From: Clostridium sp. E02
GTDB lineage: Bacteria; Bacillota; Clostridia; Lachnospirales; Lachnospiraceae
Assembly: GCF_003833015.1 (NCBI RefSeq)
Contig: NZ_RJLQ01000021.1
Coordinates: 1 to 64,000, forward strand
Direction: 5' to 3'
Length of the DNA: 64,000 bases
Shown: positions 1-7,963 of the stretch, piece by piece
Position numbering within the stretch: position 1 is the stretch's first letter
Layout: the number at the start of each line of letters is the position of its first letter
Position numbers and translations under genes: made by a program
The notes under the pieces: generated by a model
What the model was told of the DNA's origin: nothing
What the model saw: the letters and a program-made list of their open reading frames with translations, nothing else
Databases searched by the model: none

Positions 1-186
1 GTTGTTGAGTTCATAGACAGTCCTCCTATAGATGTCAAAAAAGTTGAGGTTAACTTTTTTGATTTAATGAGCCTATTATCTCAGATACATAGAAAGAAAT
101 CTACGCATTCACTATGGAGCGTTTACTGTTGTCCTGACAGAATTGTTACTATTGCTAGGCTGGTGTGGAATTTATATTTTGAATAA
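1..186 (+). CDS. possible C-terminal end of a truncated unknown protein
   Basis: Frame 1 is open from the first base of the window to a TAA at 184-186, giving 61 codons with no start in view. The residues do not resemble a family I can name. An open run of this length can occur by chance in AT-rich DNA, so this is only a candidate for the tail of a gene that begins outside the window. No motif, membrane segment or signal is recognisable. Confidence 0.25.
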   Translation, partial: VVEFIDSPPIDVKKVEVNFFDLMSLLSQIHRKKSTHSLWSVYCCPDRIVTIARLVWNLYFE

Positions 187-503
187 AAAGTTTTTCCTAA
201 GAAATGAAGTATTCCCAACAAATTAAATAAATATTTCAATAAGTAAGCAGTTAGGGCTTGCTGCCTGAGTAGAATATGTGCTGTGTGTTAAGCCCTTAGC
301 CACTTTCTAAGATTAATCGGATAGGCGGTTACCCATTAATTGAGTAGCCGACCTTTCATACCACCATACGTACCGCTAGGTATACGACAATACCATAGTT
401 TACGTAGTAACCTGCCGTATCTATGTAGAAAAGTTTATTACAGTAGGAAAGACCGGATCATCTATCCATGGTATACTAGAATAAACTCTCCTTCAGTGGT
501 ATG
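187..503. other. intergenic stretch with a possible intron remnant, otherwise empty
   Basis: I see no gene in this 317-base stretch. It contains several short inverted repeats and the group II intron-like tract described separately. The short segments ggtatactagaata and ggtatgctagaata at about 470-510 are near-identical direct repeats just before the CorA stop. The stretch may be debris from an old insertion. Confidence 0.4.
313..430 (-). mobile_element. possible degraded group II intron fragment
   Basis: On the minus strand this stretch reads GTACGTATGGTGGTATGA followed by a GGTCGGCTACTC...GGGTAACCGCC stem. From memory this resembles the segment downstream of the reverse-transcriptase ORF in a class of bacterial group II introns, where GTACGTACGGTGGTGTGA precedes a variable hairpin. 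No reverse-transcriptase frame and no clear catalytic domain V is present, so it would be a non-functional remnant. The identification rests on recalled motif similarity and needs a covariance-model search. Confidence 0.3.
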
Positions 504-1433
504 CTAGAATAATTGTTTCTTGTATAAAATAAACCCTACAATGCTACTAATTATTACAGAGAAACCAACTATAATCCAAAACGAACATTGTAATGTTAAT
601 GGTAAGACGACATTCATACCAAAGAAGCTCGATATCATAGTAGGTATTGCCATTACTATTGTTATAGATGTTAATACCTTCATAACGATATTCAAATTAT
701 TCGAAATTAATGAAGCGACGGTACCCATTGTCCCGGAAAGTACACTGCTATAAATATATGCCATCTCAATCGCCTGCTTGTTTTCGATAATCACATCTTC
801 CAGAAGCTCTTCATCTTCAGGATAATTCTTCAAATATTCATATTTCATAAGCTTTTCCAATACGATTTGATTCGATTTTAATGATGTAGAGAAATAAACC
901 AAACTTTTTTCTAATTGAAGCATTTTAATTAGCTCATTGTTTTTCATTGAACGATACAAATGTTGTTCCAATTCGCTACTTGTTTTGTCGATGTTACGCA
1001 AATAATGCAAATAACCATTTGCATTTTTAAGTAGGATTTGCAAGACAAATCTTGTCTTAAATTGCGTGAAAAATGTTTTGATCCTGTTATTTTTAAAGTC
1101 ATTAATTAGAATGTTGTCTTTTAAGCATACCGTAATAATTAAATGTTCCAATAAAATGATTGCAAGGGGAATGGTAATATATAATTCTGTTCCTGTAGCA
1201 ATTTCAACAATAGGTATATCTACAATAATCAATGTTTGAGCATTCATATTTTCGATTCTTGATCTTTCTTCTTCATCTAATGCCGCTTTTAAAAATTCCA
1301 TTTCAACGTTTAAGCTGCTACTTACTCTATCAAGTTCCAGACCATTGGGATTCACCAGATTTACCCACGAACCTTCCTCAAATTCATCTGTACGTAGTAT
1401 TCTATTGTCTACAGTTTTATATATTTCAAGCAT
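504..1433 (-). CDS. CorA-family divalent-cation transporter
   Basis: The 309-residue product has the CorA layout: a long soluble N-terminal region, a helical stalk, and two C-terminal membrane helices. The signature GMN tripeptide (in FFGMN, near residue 270) lies at the end of the first helix. CorA proteins form pentameric channels for Mg2+ (sometimes Co2+, Ni2+ or Zn2+) in the cytoplasmic membrane. The start is supported by GGAGG nine bases upstream. It is a single gene; the nearest upstream gene on the same strand is the MATE exporter, with a 200-base gap. The N-terminal domain is divergent, so the transported ion cannot be assigned. Confidence 0.85.
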   Translation of the reverse strand: MLEIYKTVDNRILRTDEFEEGSWVNLVNPNGLELDRVSSSLNVEMEFLKAALDEEERSRIENMNAQTLIIVDIPIVEIATGTELYITIPLAIILLEHLIITVCLKDNILINDFKNNRIKTFFTQFKTRFVLQILLKNANGYLHYLRNIDKTSSELEQHLYRSMKNNELIKMLQLEKSLVYFSTSLKSNQIVLEKLMKYEYLKNYPEDEELLEDVIIENKQAIEMAYIYSSVLSGTMGTVASLISNNLNIVMKVLTSITIVMAIPTMISSFFGMNVVLPLTLQCSFWIIVGFSVIISSIVGFILYKKQLF

Positions 1434-1484
1434 TGATTACACCTCCATAATTACTTTTTTGAAGGAATCCCTTCTCATACAATC

Positions 1485-1562
1485 TTAAAATAAAATAGAA
1501 TGGAAAGTGCCTTCAACTATGTTATACACATTTTCATTACTACTATCCGCTTCACTTTCCAA
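1485..1562 (-). CDS. possible 25-residue peptide
   Basis: A TTG-started frame of 26 codons follows an ATGGAGG ribosome-binding site at good spacing (8 bases), between the MATE exporter and corA. The peptide is acidic (ESEADSSNENVY) and resembles nothing I know. The only positive evidence is the strong Shine-Dalgarno. It could instead be the fossil start of a lost gene. Confidence 0.2.
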   Translation of the reverse strand: MESEADSSNENVYNIVEGTFHSILF

Positions 1563-1634
1563 TTCACTCACCTCCATTTAATACGTATCATAGGATTTAA
1601 CTCAATCTTATACCAATGGCACATCCCATAGGCA

Positions 1635-3005
1635 TTATTCATGCTCCTGAATAACCAACACATGATTCCGTATCTTCTCTCTAATTCCAATCCAAAGAAC
1701 GATTCCTACCAAAGCTGTTATTCCTTCTGAGATGGTCATCGCCCAAATAACGCCATCTAAAACAAATAGCATATTGCCAATAATAAGAATTGGTATGAAA
1801 ATAAGTCCACGAAGTACTGACATTACTGTTGATTGAACTGCCGTTCCAAATGCCTGAAATATTCCAGTAAAAACACCTGATAAAGCTGCAAAGGTAGTAG
1901 AGCAAAGCTGTGCAAACAGTATTCGTTGCCCTATTTCAATTACTTTTGGATCAATGCTAAAGATTCCTATAACCTGTGATTTCAAAGCGAACAGAATTAC
2001 TGACATTGTTAATATAATACCAAGCATGTATACTATAGTTTTCTTAACAATCTCCATTAATCGCTTGTCGTTTTGTGCAGAATATGCATATGCAATTAAC
2101 GGAACAGATCCCATGGCAAAGCCCATACTAATAAAATCAATAATCTGAATGATTCTCTGAGAGATTCCAAATCCAGCCACAACACTATCCCCATAAATCA
2201 TCGAGTAATTGTTATATAACAGACTGGTAATTACCATAAACCCATCTAGCAAAAATGCGGAAACACCAACTTTGAGAATATTCGCATAAATCTCCCTACT
2301 AGGCTTAAAATCTTTAATTGATATACTCTGAACACTACTTATTTTCTGAAGGTAATACATGTACCATACTACTGATGTCACATTACCGAGTACTGTAGCT
2401 AATGCAGCTCCCGCCACTCCCCAATGAAATAAAAAAATAAACAAAGGATCCAATACGATATTAACAACAACTCCTGTAATCATACCAATCATTGATGCCG
2501 TAGATGCTCCCTCTGCCCTAACTGCTTCTTCTAAAGATATACTGGCAATGACAAAAGGTGAACCAAGGACGAACATTAAGAGATAGTTCTTTGTGTGTAC
2601 AAATGTCTCTCCATCAGCTCCTAACATTCCTAAAATGGATGATAAAAACGGTAGACAAATCGCCATAAAAACAACACCAGTAATCAATGATGACCAAAAA
2701 TTAATGGAACTGACTTGTTTCGCTCGATAAATGTTCTTTTCACCTAAAAGTCTTGAAATGAATGTACCTGAACCTGCACCAAACAGATGTCCAAATGCCA
2801 TCAGAACACACGAAAACGGTAGTGCCAAAGTCACCGAAGCCATCATTGCCGTATTATTCATCTTTCCAATGAAATATGCATCTGTAATATTATAAATAAT
2901 TGTAGCAATGAAGCTTAACATCATCGGAATTACCATATGCATAATAGCTTTTGAAACTGGTGCCTTCTCTAAATAATAAATTGATTTTTGATCCATATCT
3001 TCCAT
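1635..3005 (-). CDS. MATE-family multidrug exporter
   Basis: The 456-residue protein has about twelve hydrophobic segments in two homologous halves and the typical MATE opening: a short cytoplasmic stretch, then VIPMMLSFIATIIYNITDAYFIG with the conserved N-x-x-D-A-Y/F-F-I-G element. MATE proteins export drugs or metabolites in exchange for Na+ or H+. The start follows AAAGGAG at 8 bases. It lies 113 bases downstream of a MarR regulator on the same strand, with a stem-loop between them, so the regulator very likely controls it. The substrate is unknown. Confidence 0.9.
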   Translation of the reverse strand: MEDMDQKSIYYLEKAPVSKAIMHMVIPMMLSFIATIIYNITDAYFIGKMNNTAMMASVTLALPFSCVLMAFGHLFGAGSGTFISRLLGEKNIYRAKQVSSINFWSSLITGVVFMAICLPFLSSILGMLGADGETFVHTKNYLLMFVLGSPFVIASISLEEAVRAEGASTASMIGMITGVVVNIVLDPLFIFLFHWGVAGAALATVLGNVTSVVWYMYYLQKISSVQSISIKDFKPSREIYANILKVGVSAFLLDGFMVITSLLYNNYSMIYGDSVVAGFGISQRIIQIIDFISMGFAMGSVPLIAYAYSAQNDKRLMEIVKKTIVYMLGIILTMSVILFALKSQVIGIFSIDPKVIEIGQRILFAQLCSTTFAALSGVFTGIFQAFGTAVQSTVMSVLRGLIFIPILIIGNMLFVLDGVIWAMTISEGITALVGIVLWIGIREKIRNHVLVIQEHE

Positions 3006-3027
3006 AATAAAAACTCCTTTCTAATCA

Positions 3028-3095
3028 TTTTGCGCGAAAATTGGCGCAAAAAAATAAAGGCACTGACATTATAGGTCAATTGCGCAGCGCCTTCA
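3028..3095 (-). terminator. stem-loops between marR and the MATE gene
   Basis: Minus-strand reading gives AAGGCGCTG and CAGTGCCTT arms followed by TATTTTTTT, a plausible intrinsic terminator after the MarR gene. A second imperfect dyad (TTTGCGC...GCGCAAA) follows directly. The pair may make exporter expression only partly dependent on read-through. Confidence 0.55.
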
Positions 3096-3118
3096 TACAT
3101 TATGCTGCTAAAAGCTGA

Positions 3119-3751
3119 TTACTCGTGATCTGATCCACTTTGTTGTCTGTCAGGATTACCTCTGCGAGGTTCTCGTGTACCATTCATATTTGCTTGATCT
3201 CCAAATCGCTCATCATAAAGATTCCTCCCACCAAATTGAGGATTACCATTCCCATGATACGGATTTCCGCCTTTCATGCGTGGGTCGAAGTCGAGTTCTG
3301 GCTGTTCATCATTAACCTGTGACTCTAACGTCCTAATAATACGATCTAAATAACTGCTCAAGTTTTGTTGTTCCTCATCATTCAGACATTCAAATACCTT
3401 GTCAAAGCTAAATTCCGAATCCGTTGATTCTGCTGTTGCTTCTTCTCCTTCTTTTGTCAGCTTGATATTTAAAACTCTACGGTCTATTTTTGAAGGTGTC
3501 CGGCTTATATATCCCTTTTTTTCAAGTTTTGTGAGAAGTTCACCCATCGATTGTGGTCTCATTTCAAGCAAATATGATAACTCCTTTTGGGTGATTTCTG
3601 GTTTCATTTTAAGAATGCTTAAAATTCTTCCCTGTCCCTTACGAGTATCTCCCATCGGTCCAAAATTCATATGGTTTTGTTGGTGATACTTGTGGAGCAA
3701 CCACTCAACACGTGTCAATTGCATAATTAAGTCAAATTTTTTTTCTTCCAT
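3119..3751 (-). CDS. MarR-family transcriptional regulator with a disordered tail
   Basis: Residues about 40-110 form a winged helix-turn-helix of MarR type (ITQKELSYLLEMRPQSMGELLTKLEKKGYI, then a wing with DRR). A helical dimerisation region follows to about residue 150. The last 60 residues are low-complexity, rich in N, G, R and D, which is unusual for the family. I prefer the second ATG at 3751, seven bases after GGGAGG, over the ATG at 3757, which nearly abuts that site. It is probably a repressor of itself and of the downstream MATE exporter; the promoter carries three palindromes (next entry). Confidence 0.85.
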   Translation of the reverse strand: MEEKKFDLIMQLTRVEWLLHKYHQQNHMNFGPMGDTRKGQGRILSILKMKPEITQKELSYLLEMRPQSMGELLTKLEKKGYISRTPSKIDRRVLNIKLTKEGEEATAESTDSEFSFDKVFECLNDEEQQNLSSYLDRIIRTLESQVNDEQPELDFDPRMKGGNPYHGNGNPQFGGRNLYDERFGDQANMNGTREPRRGNPDRQQSGSDHE

Positions 3752-3782
3752 ATACATTCCTCCCAGTATGCACTAGTTTTGA

Positions 3783-3850
3783 AAGGTACCTTACATTTTT
3801 AATTATACAGGTACCTTATTTATTTGTCAATAGTTTTTTTAAGGTACCTT
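3783..3850 (-). promoter_or_regulatory. marR promoter with three palindromic operators
   Basis: A near-perfect sigma-A promoter reads on the minus strand: TTGACA at 3830-3825, a 17-bp spacer, and TATAAT at 3807-3802. Three copies of a ten-base palindrome (AAGGTACCTT twice, CAGGTACCTT once) lie at 3841-3850, 3808-3817 (inside the spacer) and 3783-3792. The arrangement brackets RNA polymerase and suggests tight autorepression by the adjacent MarR protein. Binding is inferred from position. Confidence 0.8.
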
Positions 3851-4070
3851 TTTAATTTTTTTTACTCCTTCCAATAGCATTAATTTTCAACACCACATAT
3901 GGGTGCTATTTCTGAATATGCGGAATTGAAATTATTATTATTTATCTCTTGTTCCAGTTCTTTTAAAGCAACTTCTATGGCTTCAATTTGTTAATATTAA
4001 TTCATAATTTTCCTGAAACCAACTTATGAATAGGTAACCCCCCTATGTCTTCCGTGGAATTGGCAAAAAA
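3851..4070. other. intergenic, nothing recognisable
   Basis: AT-rich DNA between the divergent marR promoter and the convergent rlmD terminator. Both strands show only short frames with no supported ribosome-binding site. I see no RNA gene or repeat. Confidence 0.5.
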
Positions 4071-4102
4071 AGAGGGCTAAAAATCGCAATTTTTAGCCCT
4101 CT
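4071..4102 (-). terminator. rho-independent terminator after rlmD-like gene
   Basis: Perfect 14-bp arms (AGAGGGCTAAAAAT and its complement) enclose a four-base loop. T runs follow on both strands (TTTTTTT on the minus strand), so it can act in both directions. Confidence 0.85.
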
Positions 4103-4152
4103 TTTTCTCTCATTTTCTACCCAAAGCCACTACATCTTGTGGTCAAAACCTT

Positions 4153-5904
4153 CTATTTCTTATCTTTACCACAATACGTCATCATTATCACCGCTTCAAC
4201 ATGTTTTGTCATAGGAAACATATCCACTCCCCACGCCTTCTTCGCTTCATACCCCTTCTTTTTAAAATATTCCAAGTCTCTCGCTAACGTTTCCGGTCCA
4301 CAAGACACATATATCACCTTCTTCGGCTGTAATTTGGCAACTGAATCCATAAACTCTTCCGTACTTCCACTTCTGGGCGGATCCATAAATACCACGTCAA
4401 CACGCTCACCAGATTCTGCCATATGAACCATAAATTTTCCTGCATCATTGCAATAACATTTCACATTTTTCACTTCGTTTAGTTTGGCATTTCCTATGGC
4501 ATCCCGTACCGCATCCCGATTCAGTTCCACACCAATCACTTCTTTTGCATGTTTACTGGCAACAATTCCGATTGTGCCGACTCCACAGTAAGCATCAATC
4601 ACCCGTTCCTTTCCGGTAAGTCCTGCTGCTTCTATTGCCTTTTTATAAAGAATCTCAGTTTGCTCCGGGTTCACTTGATAAAATGATTTGGAAGAAATCC
4701 GAAACTTGAGTCCACAAAGAACATCTTCAATATAGCCTTTTCCAAACAGTACATGTTCCTTGTATCCCAACACCATACTGGTCCCTCTACCATTCACATT
4801 CTGAATAATAGTTGTAATTTCTGGATGCTTTTCCCTTAATGCCTTAACAAAATTATTTTTGGATGGAAAGACTGGAGATGCTGTCACTAATACCACCATG
4901 ATCTCCCCAGTACTTCTCCCTTTTCGAATCAGTACATGACGAAGCAATCCATAACCCGTATCTTCATCATACGTACGGATTTTGAATGATTTTAACATAC
5001 CACGAATCGTACCAATAATCTCATCGGCTTTCTCATCTTCAATCAAACATTTTTCAACTGGAACCACCTGATGTGAATTTGCTTCATATACACCAGAAAT
5101 TGGATTTCCTTTTTCGTGATCAAAGACTGCATGAACCTTGTTGCGATAATGATATGGCTCTTCCATGCCGATCATAGCTTCCAAACTACAAAATGGTTCT
5201 AGCAACATCTCTAGTTGTACCTTTTTCTGTTCTAGCTGTTTCTTGTATGGCATATCTAACAACTGACACCCCCCACATTGGTAAAACACCGGACATTTAG
5301 AGGTGACTACTTTTTTACGAATATCAGATCCTCGCCCGTCTCCCTGCTTCCGGTTATCTCCATCCGTTCGGTGATCTCTCTGACCGCGGCTGTCTCCATA
5401 CTTTCGACCATCTCCCGGCTTCTGGTTATCTCCATCTCTTCGGCGATCTCCCTGACTGCGGCTGTCTCCATATTTCCGTCCATCTCCCGGCTTCTGGTTA
5501 TCTCCATCCCTTCGGCGATCTCCCTGACTGCGGCTGTCTCCATACTTTCGACCATCTCCCGGCTTCCGGTTTTCTCCATCCCTTCGGCGATCTCCTTGAC
5601 TGCGGCTGTCTCCATACTTTCGACCGTCTCCCGGCTTCTGGTTATCTCCATCTCTTCGGCGATCTCCTTGACTGCGGCTGTCTCCATACTTTCGTCCATC
5701 TCCCGGCTTCCGGTTGTCTCCATCCCTTCGGCGATCTCCTTGATTGCGGCTGTCCCCTTGGTCAGAACCGCTTTTCTTGCCATATTTCTTTTCTCCCTGA
5801 AATTCCTTTTTTTCACCTTTCCAATTACTTTTGTTGCTTTCCATACGTTTCTTTCCCGTTTTTTCGGATCGATTCGTTTCCTTTTTGACTTTATGATCTA
5901 TCAT
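4153..5904 (-). CDS. rlmD: 23S rRNA (uracil-5-)-methyltransferase, RlmD/RumA family, with repetitive N-terminal extension
   Basis: The C-terminal ~400 residues match TrmA/RumA enzymes, which use SAM to make 5-methyluridine in RNA. Visible elements are the Fe-S cysteine cluster (CPVFYQCGGCQ), the SAM loop (DAYCGVGTIG), DPPRSG, and the catalytic cysteine in YVSCGPETLARD. The first ~170 residues are unusual: an almost wholly charged Gly/Asp/Arg tract of tandem 24-residue units. The start at 5904 is chosen because GGTGG lies eight bases upstream; a longer frame reaches back to 6012 but crosses a stem-loop. Whether the target is U1939 or U747 cannot be told. The gene stands alone on the minus strand. 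Confidence 0.88.
   Translation of the reverse strand: MIDHKVKKETNRSEKTGKKRMESNKSNWKGEKKEFQGEKKYGKKSGSDQGDSRNQGDRRRDGDNRKPGDGRKYGDSRSQGDRRRDGDNQKPGDGRKYGDSRSQGDRRRDGENRKPGDGRKYGDSRSQGDRRRDGDNQKPGDGRKYGDSRSQGDRRRDGDNQKPGDGRKYGDSRGQRDHRTDGDNRKQGDGRGSDIRKKVVTSKCPVFYQCGGCQLLDMPYKKQLEQKKVQLEMLLEPFCSLEAMIGMEEPYHYRNKVHAVFDHEKGNPISGVYEANSHQVVPVEKCLIEDEKADEIIGTIRGMLKSFKIRTYDEDTGYGLLRHVLIRKGRSTGEIMVVLVTASPVFPSKNNFVKALREKHPEITTIIQNVNGRGTSMVLGYKEHVLFGKGYIEDVLCGLKFRISSKSFYQVNPEQTEILYKKAIEAAGLTGKERVIDAYCGVGTIGIVASKHAKEVIGVELNRDAVRDAIGNAKLNEVKNVKCYCNDAGKFMVHMAESGERVDVVFMDPPRSGSTEEFMDSVAKLQPKKVIYVSCGPETLARDLEYFKKKGYEAKKAWGVDMFPMTKHVEAVIMMTYCGKDKK
5335..5765. repeat. 72-bp tandem repeats encoding an arginine/aspartate-rich tail
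   Basis: About six tandem units of 72 bp (for example ccatctcttcgg at 5432 and ccatcccttcgg at 5504) code 24-residue repeats containing GDGRKYGDSRSQGD and RRRDGDN. Units differ by a few bases, indicating recent expansion. The product should be disordered and may bind RNA electrostatically. Unit number probably varies between strains. Confidence 0.9.
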
Positions 5905-5941
5905 TATCAAACCACCTTTTCCACGCTTATGCGATACATAA

Positions 5942-5996
5942 TAAAACCCCGGCATACAGTAACACCTGGATAGCGTACTTAGTCTGCCGGGTTTTT
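5942..5996. terminator. GC-rich stem-loop with T runs upstream of rlmD
   Basis: AAAACCCCGGCA pairs with TGCCGGGTTTTTT across a loop of about 30 bases. It lies between the aminopeptidase gene and the chosen rlmD start. It may be a terminator or a leader attenuator. Its presence argues against the longer rlmD frame that begins at 6012. Confidence 0.55.
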
Positions 5997-6125
5997 TCAC
6001 TTTTAATTTCAAAAATCATTATAATACATTCTTCTCAGTAAGACTACCATTATTCAGAAAATATAATAAAAACATTTTATTCCTTGACCTAGAAAAAGAG
6101 TAACGAAATCAAACACCAGATGGTA

Positions 6126-6160
6126 TTTGCCAGCAAAGCAGGCAGAACCGTTACATTCGA
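6126..6160 (-). terminator. stem-loop after the aminopeptidase gene
   Basis: Minus-strand CAGGCAGAA and TTCTGCCTG arms flank a 13-base loop just past the pepP stop. The T tract is poor, so termination may be weak. Confidence 0.5.
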
Positions 6161-6175
6161 TTCTGCCTGTAATTT

Positions 6176-7963
6176 CTAAATCGCTCTTGTATTTTCTTTC
6201 AACCAAGCATTCTCTTCTTCCGTCAGGTACGAAGATACGGCTTTGTATACCGCCTGGTGATAATCATTTAACAGTTTAAGATCACGCTCTGTCATCAGGG
6301 ATTTGTCAAGTGCCTCTAAATCAATGGGAGCCATAGTCAAAAATTCAAATTCCATAAATTGACCAAACTCATTTTTTTCTGCTTTCTTGCAGACAATCAG
6401 ATTTTCCGTCCTTACTCCATGACTTCCCTCAATATAAACACCTGGTTCATCTGAAGTGATCATTCCCTCTTCCAATTCACAATTATCCTGCCGTTCCGGT
6501 ACCATACGCCAACGGATGCCATTGGGGCGTTCGTGAACATTCAATAGATAACCGACCCCATGACCAGTTCCATGATCATAGTTGATTCCCCTGCTCCAGA
6601 ATGGTTCCCTTGCTACATAGTCCAAAGATAACCCCCTGCATCCATGGAGAAACTTTACCGCACCAAGACGGAGCATACTGATAACAGTTAACGTAAAATG
6701 CTCCCGTTCTTTCTCCGTTAGTGGGCCAACCGCTATGGTTCTGGTTACATCCGTTGTTCCCTCATAATACTGACCGCCGGAATCCACCAGATACAGCCCC
6801 TTTGGTTCCACCTTCGTATCATTTAAAGCAGTTGCTTTGTAATGACACATAGCAGCGTTGGCACCATAAGCTGAAATCGTATCAAAACTAATTCCAAGGT
6901 TTCCTTCCTGCTCTGAGCGGAGGTGATCCAGATATTCTTGTGCACTCACTTCCGTAATTGTTCCCTTTGAAACATTCTGCTTCATCCAATAGATGAATTT
7001 CACCAAAGCTGCCCCATCTTTTCTATGGGCTTCTTTCATATTTTCCACTTCGGTTTGGTTTTTGATTGCCTTTGCAAGAACCGTTGGATTCATTTTATCA
7101 ATTAGTCGGTTGGATTCGTTGATGTTCTCCACAATTGCATAATTGGTTTTTGATGCTTCCAATAAAACACTCTGGTCTCTTAACTGAGAAACAGAAGAAT
7201 AAACCTGTTCGTAAGGCCGTGTGGTGATAGATAGCCCTTTCAAATAGGCCGTTACCTCATCATTCAATACCGTTTCATTGATGTAAAGATAGAAACGATC
7301 CAATGTGATCATTGCATAAGACAGTACCACTGGATTACACTCCACATCATTGCCCCTGATATTTAACAGCCATGCAATATCGTCCAATGTAGTAAGCACA
7401 TGCACGGTTGCTCTTTCTTTTCTCATCTCATTTCTCAGATCTTCGATCTTTTCTTTTGCAGATTTCCCAGCAAATTTTTCATCCAAGATCCAAACAGGCT
7501 CTGCGGACAATGCAGGACGGTCTTTCCAGATTTTATCCGTAAGATCTTCCTGATATTTGAATGTGACGTGCTTGTCTTCCAGAGATTTTTTTAAATCCTG
7601 TCCCATCTGGCAGTTCACTGCCCGTCCATCAAAGCCAAGACACGCGTTATCCGAAAGTTCTTGATGTAAATAATCAGAAATAGAGGGAACCCCAGGTTGT
7701 CCCATCTTCATTAATGTAATCCCTGTATCTTTTAATTGCTTTCCTGCCTGAACAAAATACCTCCCATCTGTCCAGAGTCCTGCTTCATTCATCGTAATCA
7801 CTACAGTACCTGCGGAACCACTAAATCCAGTTATGAATTCCCTGCTTTTAAAATAATCTCCAACATATTCCGATTCATGGAAATCGGAAGTAGGAATTAA
7901 ATACGCATCCATTTGTCTCTCTTGCATTAAGCTTCGTAATTCTTTGAGTCTGTCTTTTATCAT
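6176..7963 (-). CDS. pepP: Xaa-Pro aminopeptidase (M24B)
   Basis: This 595-residue protein has the three-domain architecture of eukaryotic-type aminopeptidase P: two creatinase-like N-terminal domains and a C-terminal pita-bread M24 domain. Metal ligands are visible in order: Asp in VDSGGQY, Asp in GTTDVTRT, His in HGTGHGVG, and Glu in TSDEPG and VRTENL. It removes an N-terminal residue from peptides with proline at position two, using two Mn2+ or similar ions in the cytoplasm. The ATG overlaps the stop of the upstream flavoprotein gene (ATGA), so the two are translationally coupled. GGAG lies ten bases upstream. Confidence 0.92.
   Translation of the reverse strand: MIKDRLKELRSLMQERQMDAYLIPTSDFHESEYVGDYFKSREFITGFSGSAGTVVITMNEAGLWTDGRYFVQAGKQLKDTGITLMKMGQPGVPSISDYLHQELSDNACLGFDGRAVNCQMGQDLKKSLEDKHVTFKYQEDLTDKIWKDRPALSAEPVWILDEKFAGKSAKEKIEDLRNEMRKERATVHVLTTLDDIAWLLNIRGNDVECNPVVLSYAMITLDRFYLYINETVLNDEVTAYLKGLSITTRPYEQVYSSVSQLRDQSVLLEASKTNYAIVENINESNRLIDKMNPTVLAKAIKNQTEVENMKEAHRKDGAALVKFIYWMKQNVSKGTITEVSAQEYLDHLRSEQEGNLGISFDTISAYGANAAMCHYKATALNDTKVEPKGLYLVDSGGQYYEGTTDVTRTIAVGPLTEKEREHFTLTVISMLRLGAVKFLHGCRGLSLDYVAREPFWSRGINYDHGTGHGVGYLLNVHERPNGIRWRMVPERQDNCELEEGMITSDEPGVYIEGSHGVRTENLIVCKKAEKNEFGQFMEFEFLTMAPIDLEALDKSLMTERDLKLLNDYHQAVYKAVSSYLTEEENAWLKENTRAI

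Noticed and set aside
5335-5765. CRISPR-like regular array
   Set aside because: Units are contiguous 72-bp coding repeats without unique spacers.
5278-5973. Long plus-strand frame of 231 codons opposite the rlmD repeats
   Set aside because: It is the complement of a repetitive gene; the repeat keeps several frames open. No ribosome-binding site.
5904-6012. Longer N-terminus for the RlmD-like protein
   Set aside because: The extension crosses a GC-rich stem-loop with T runs, and the ATG at 5904 has a well-spaced GGTGG.
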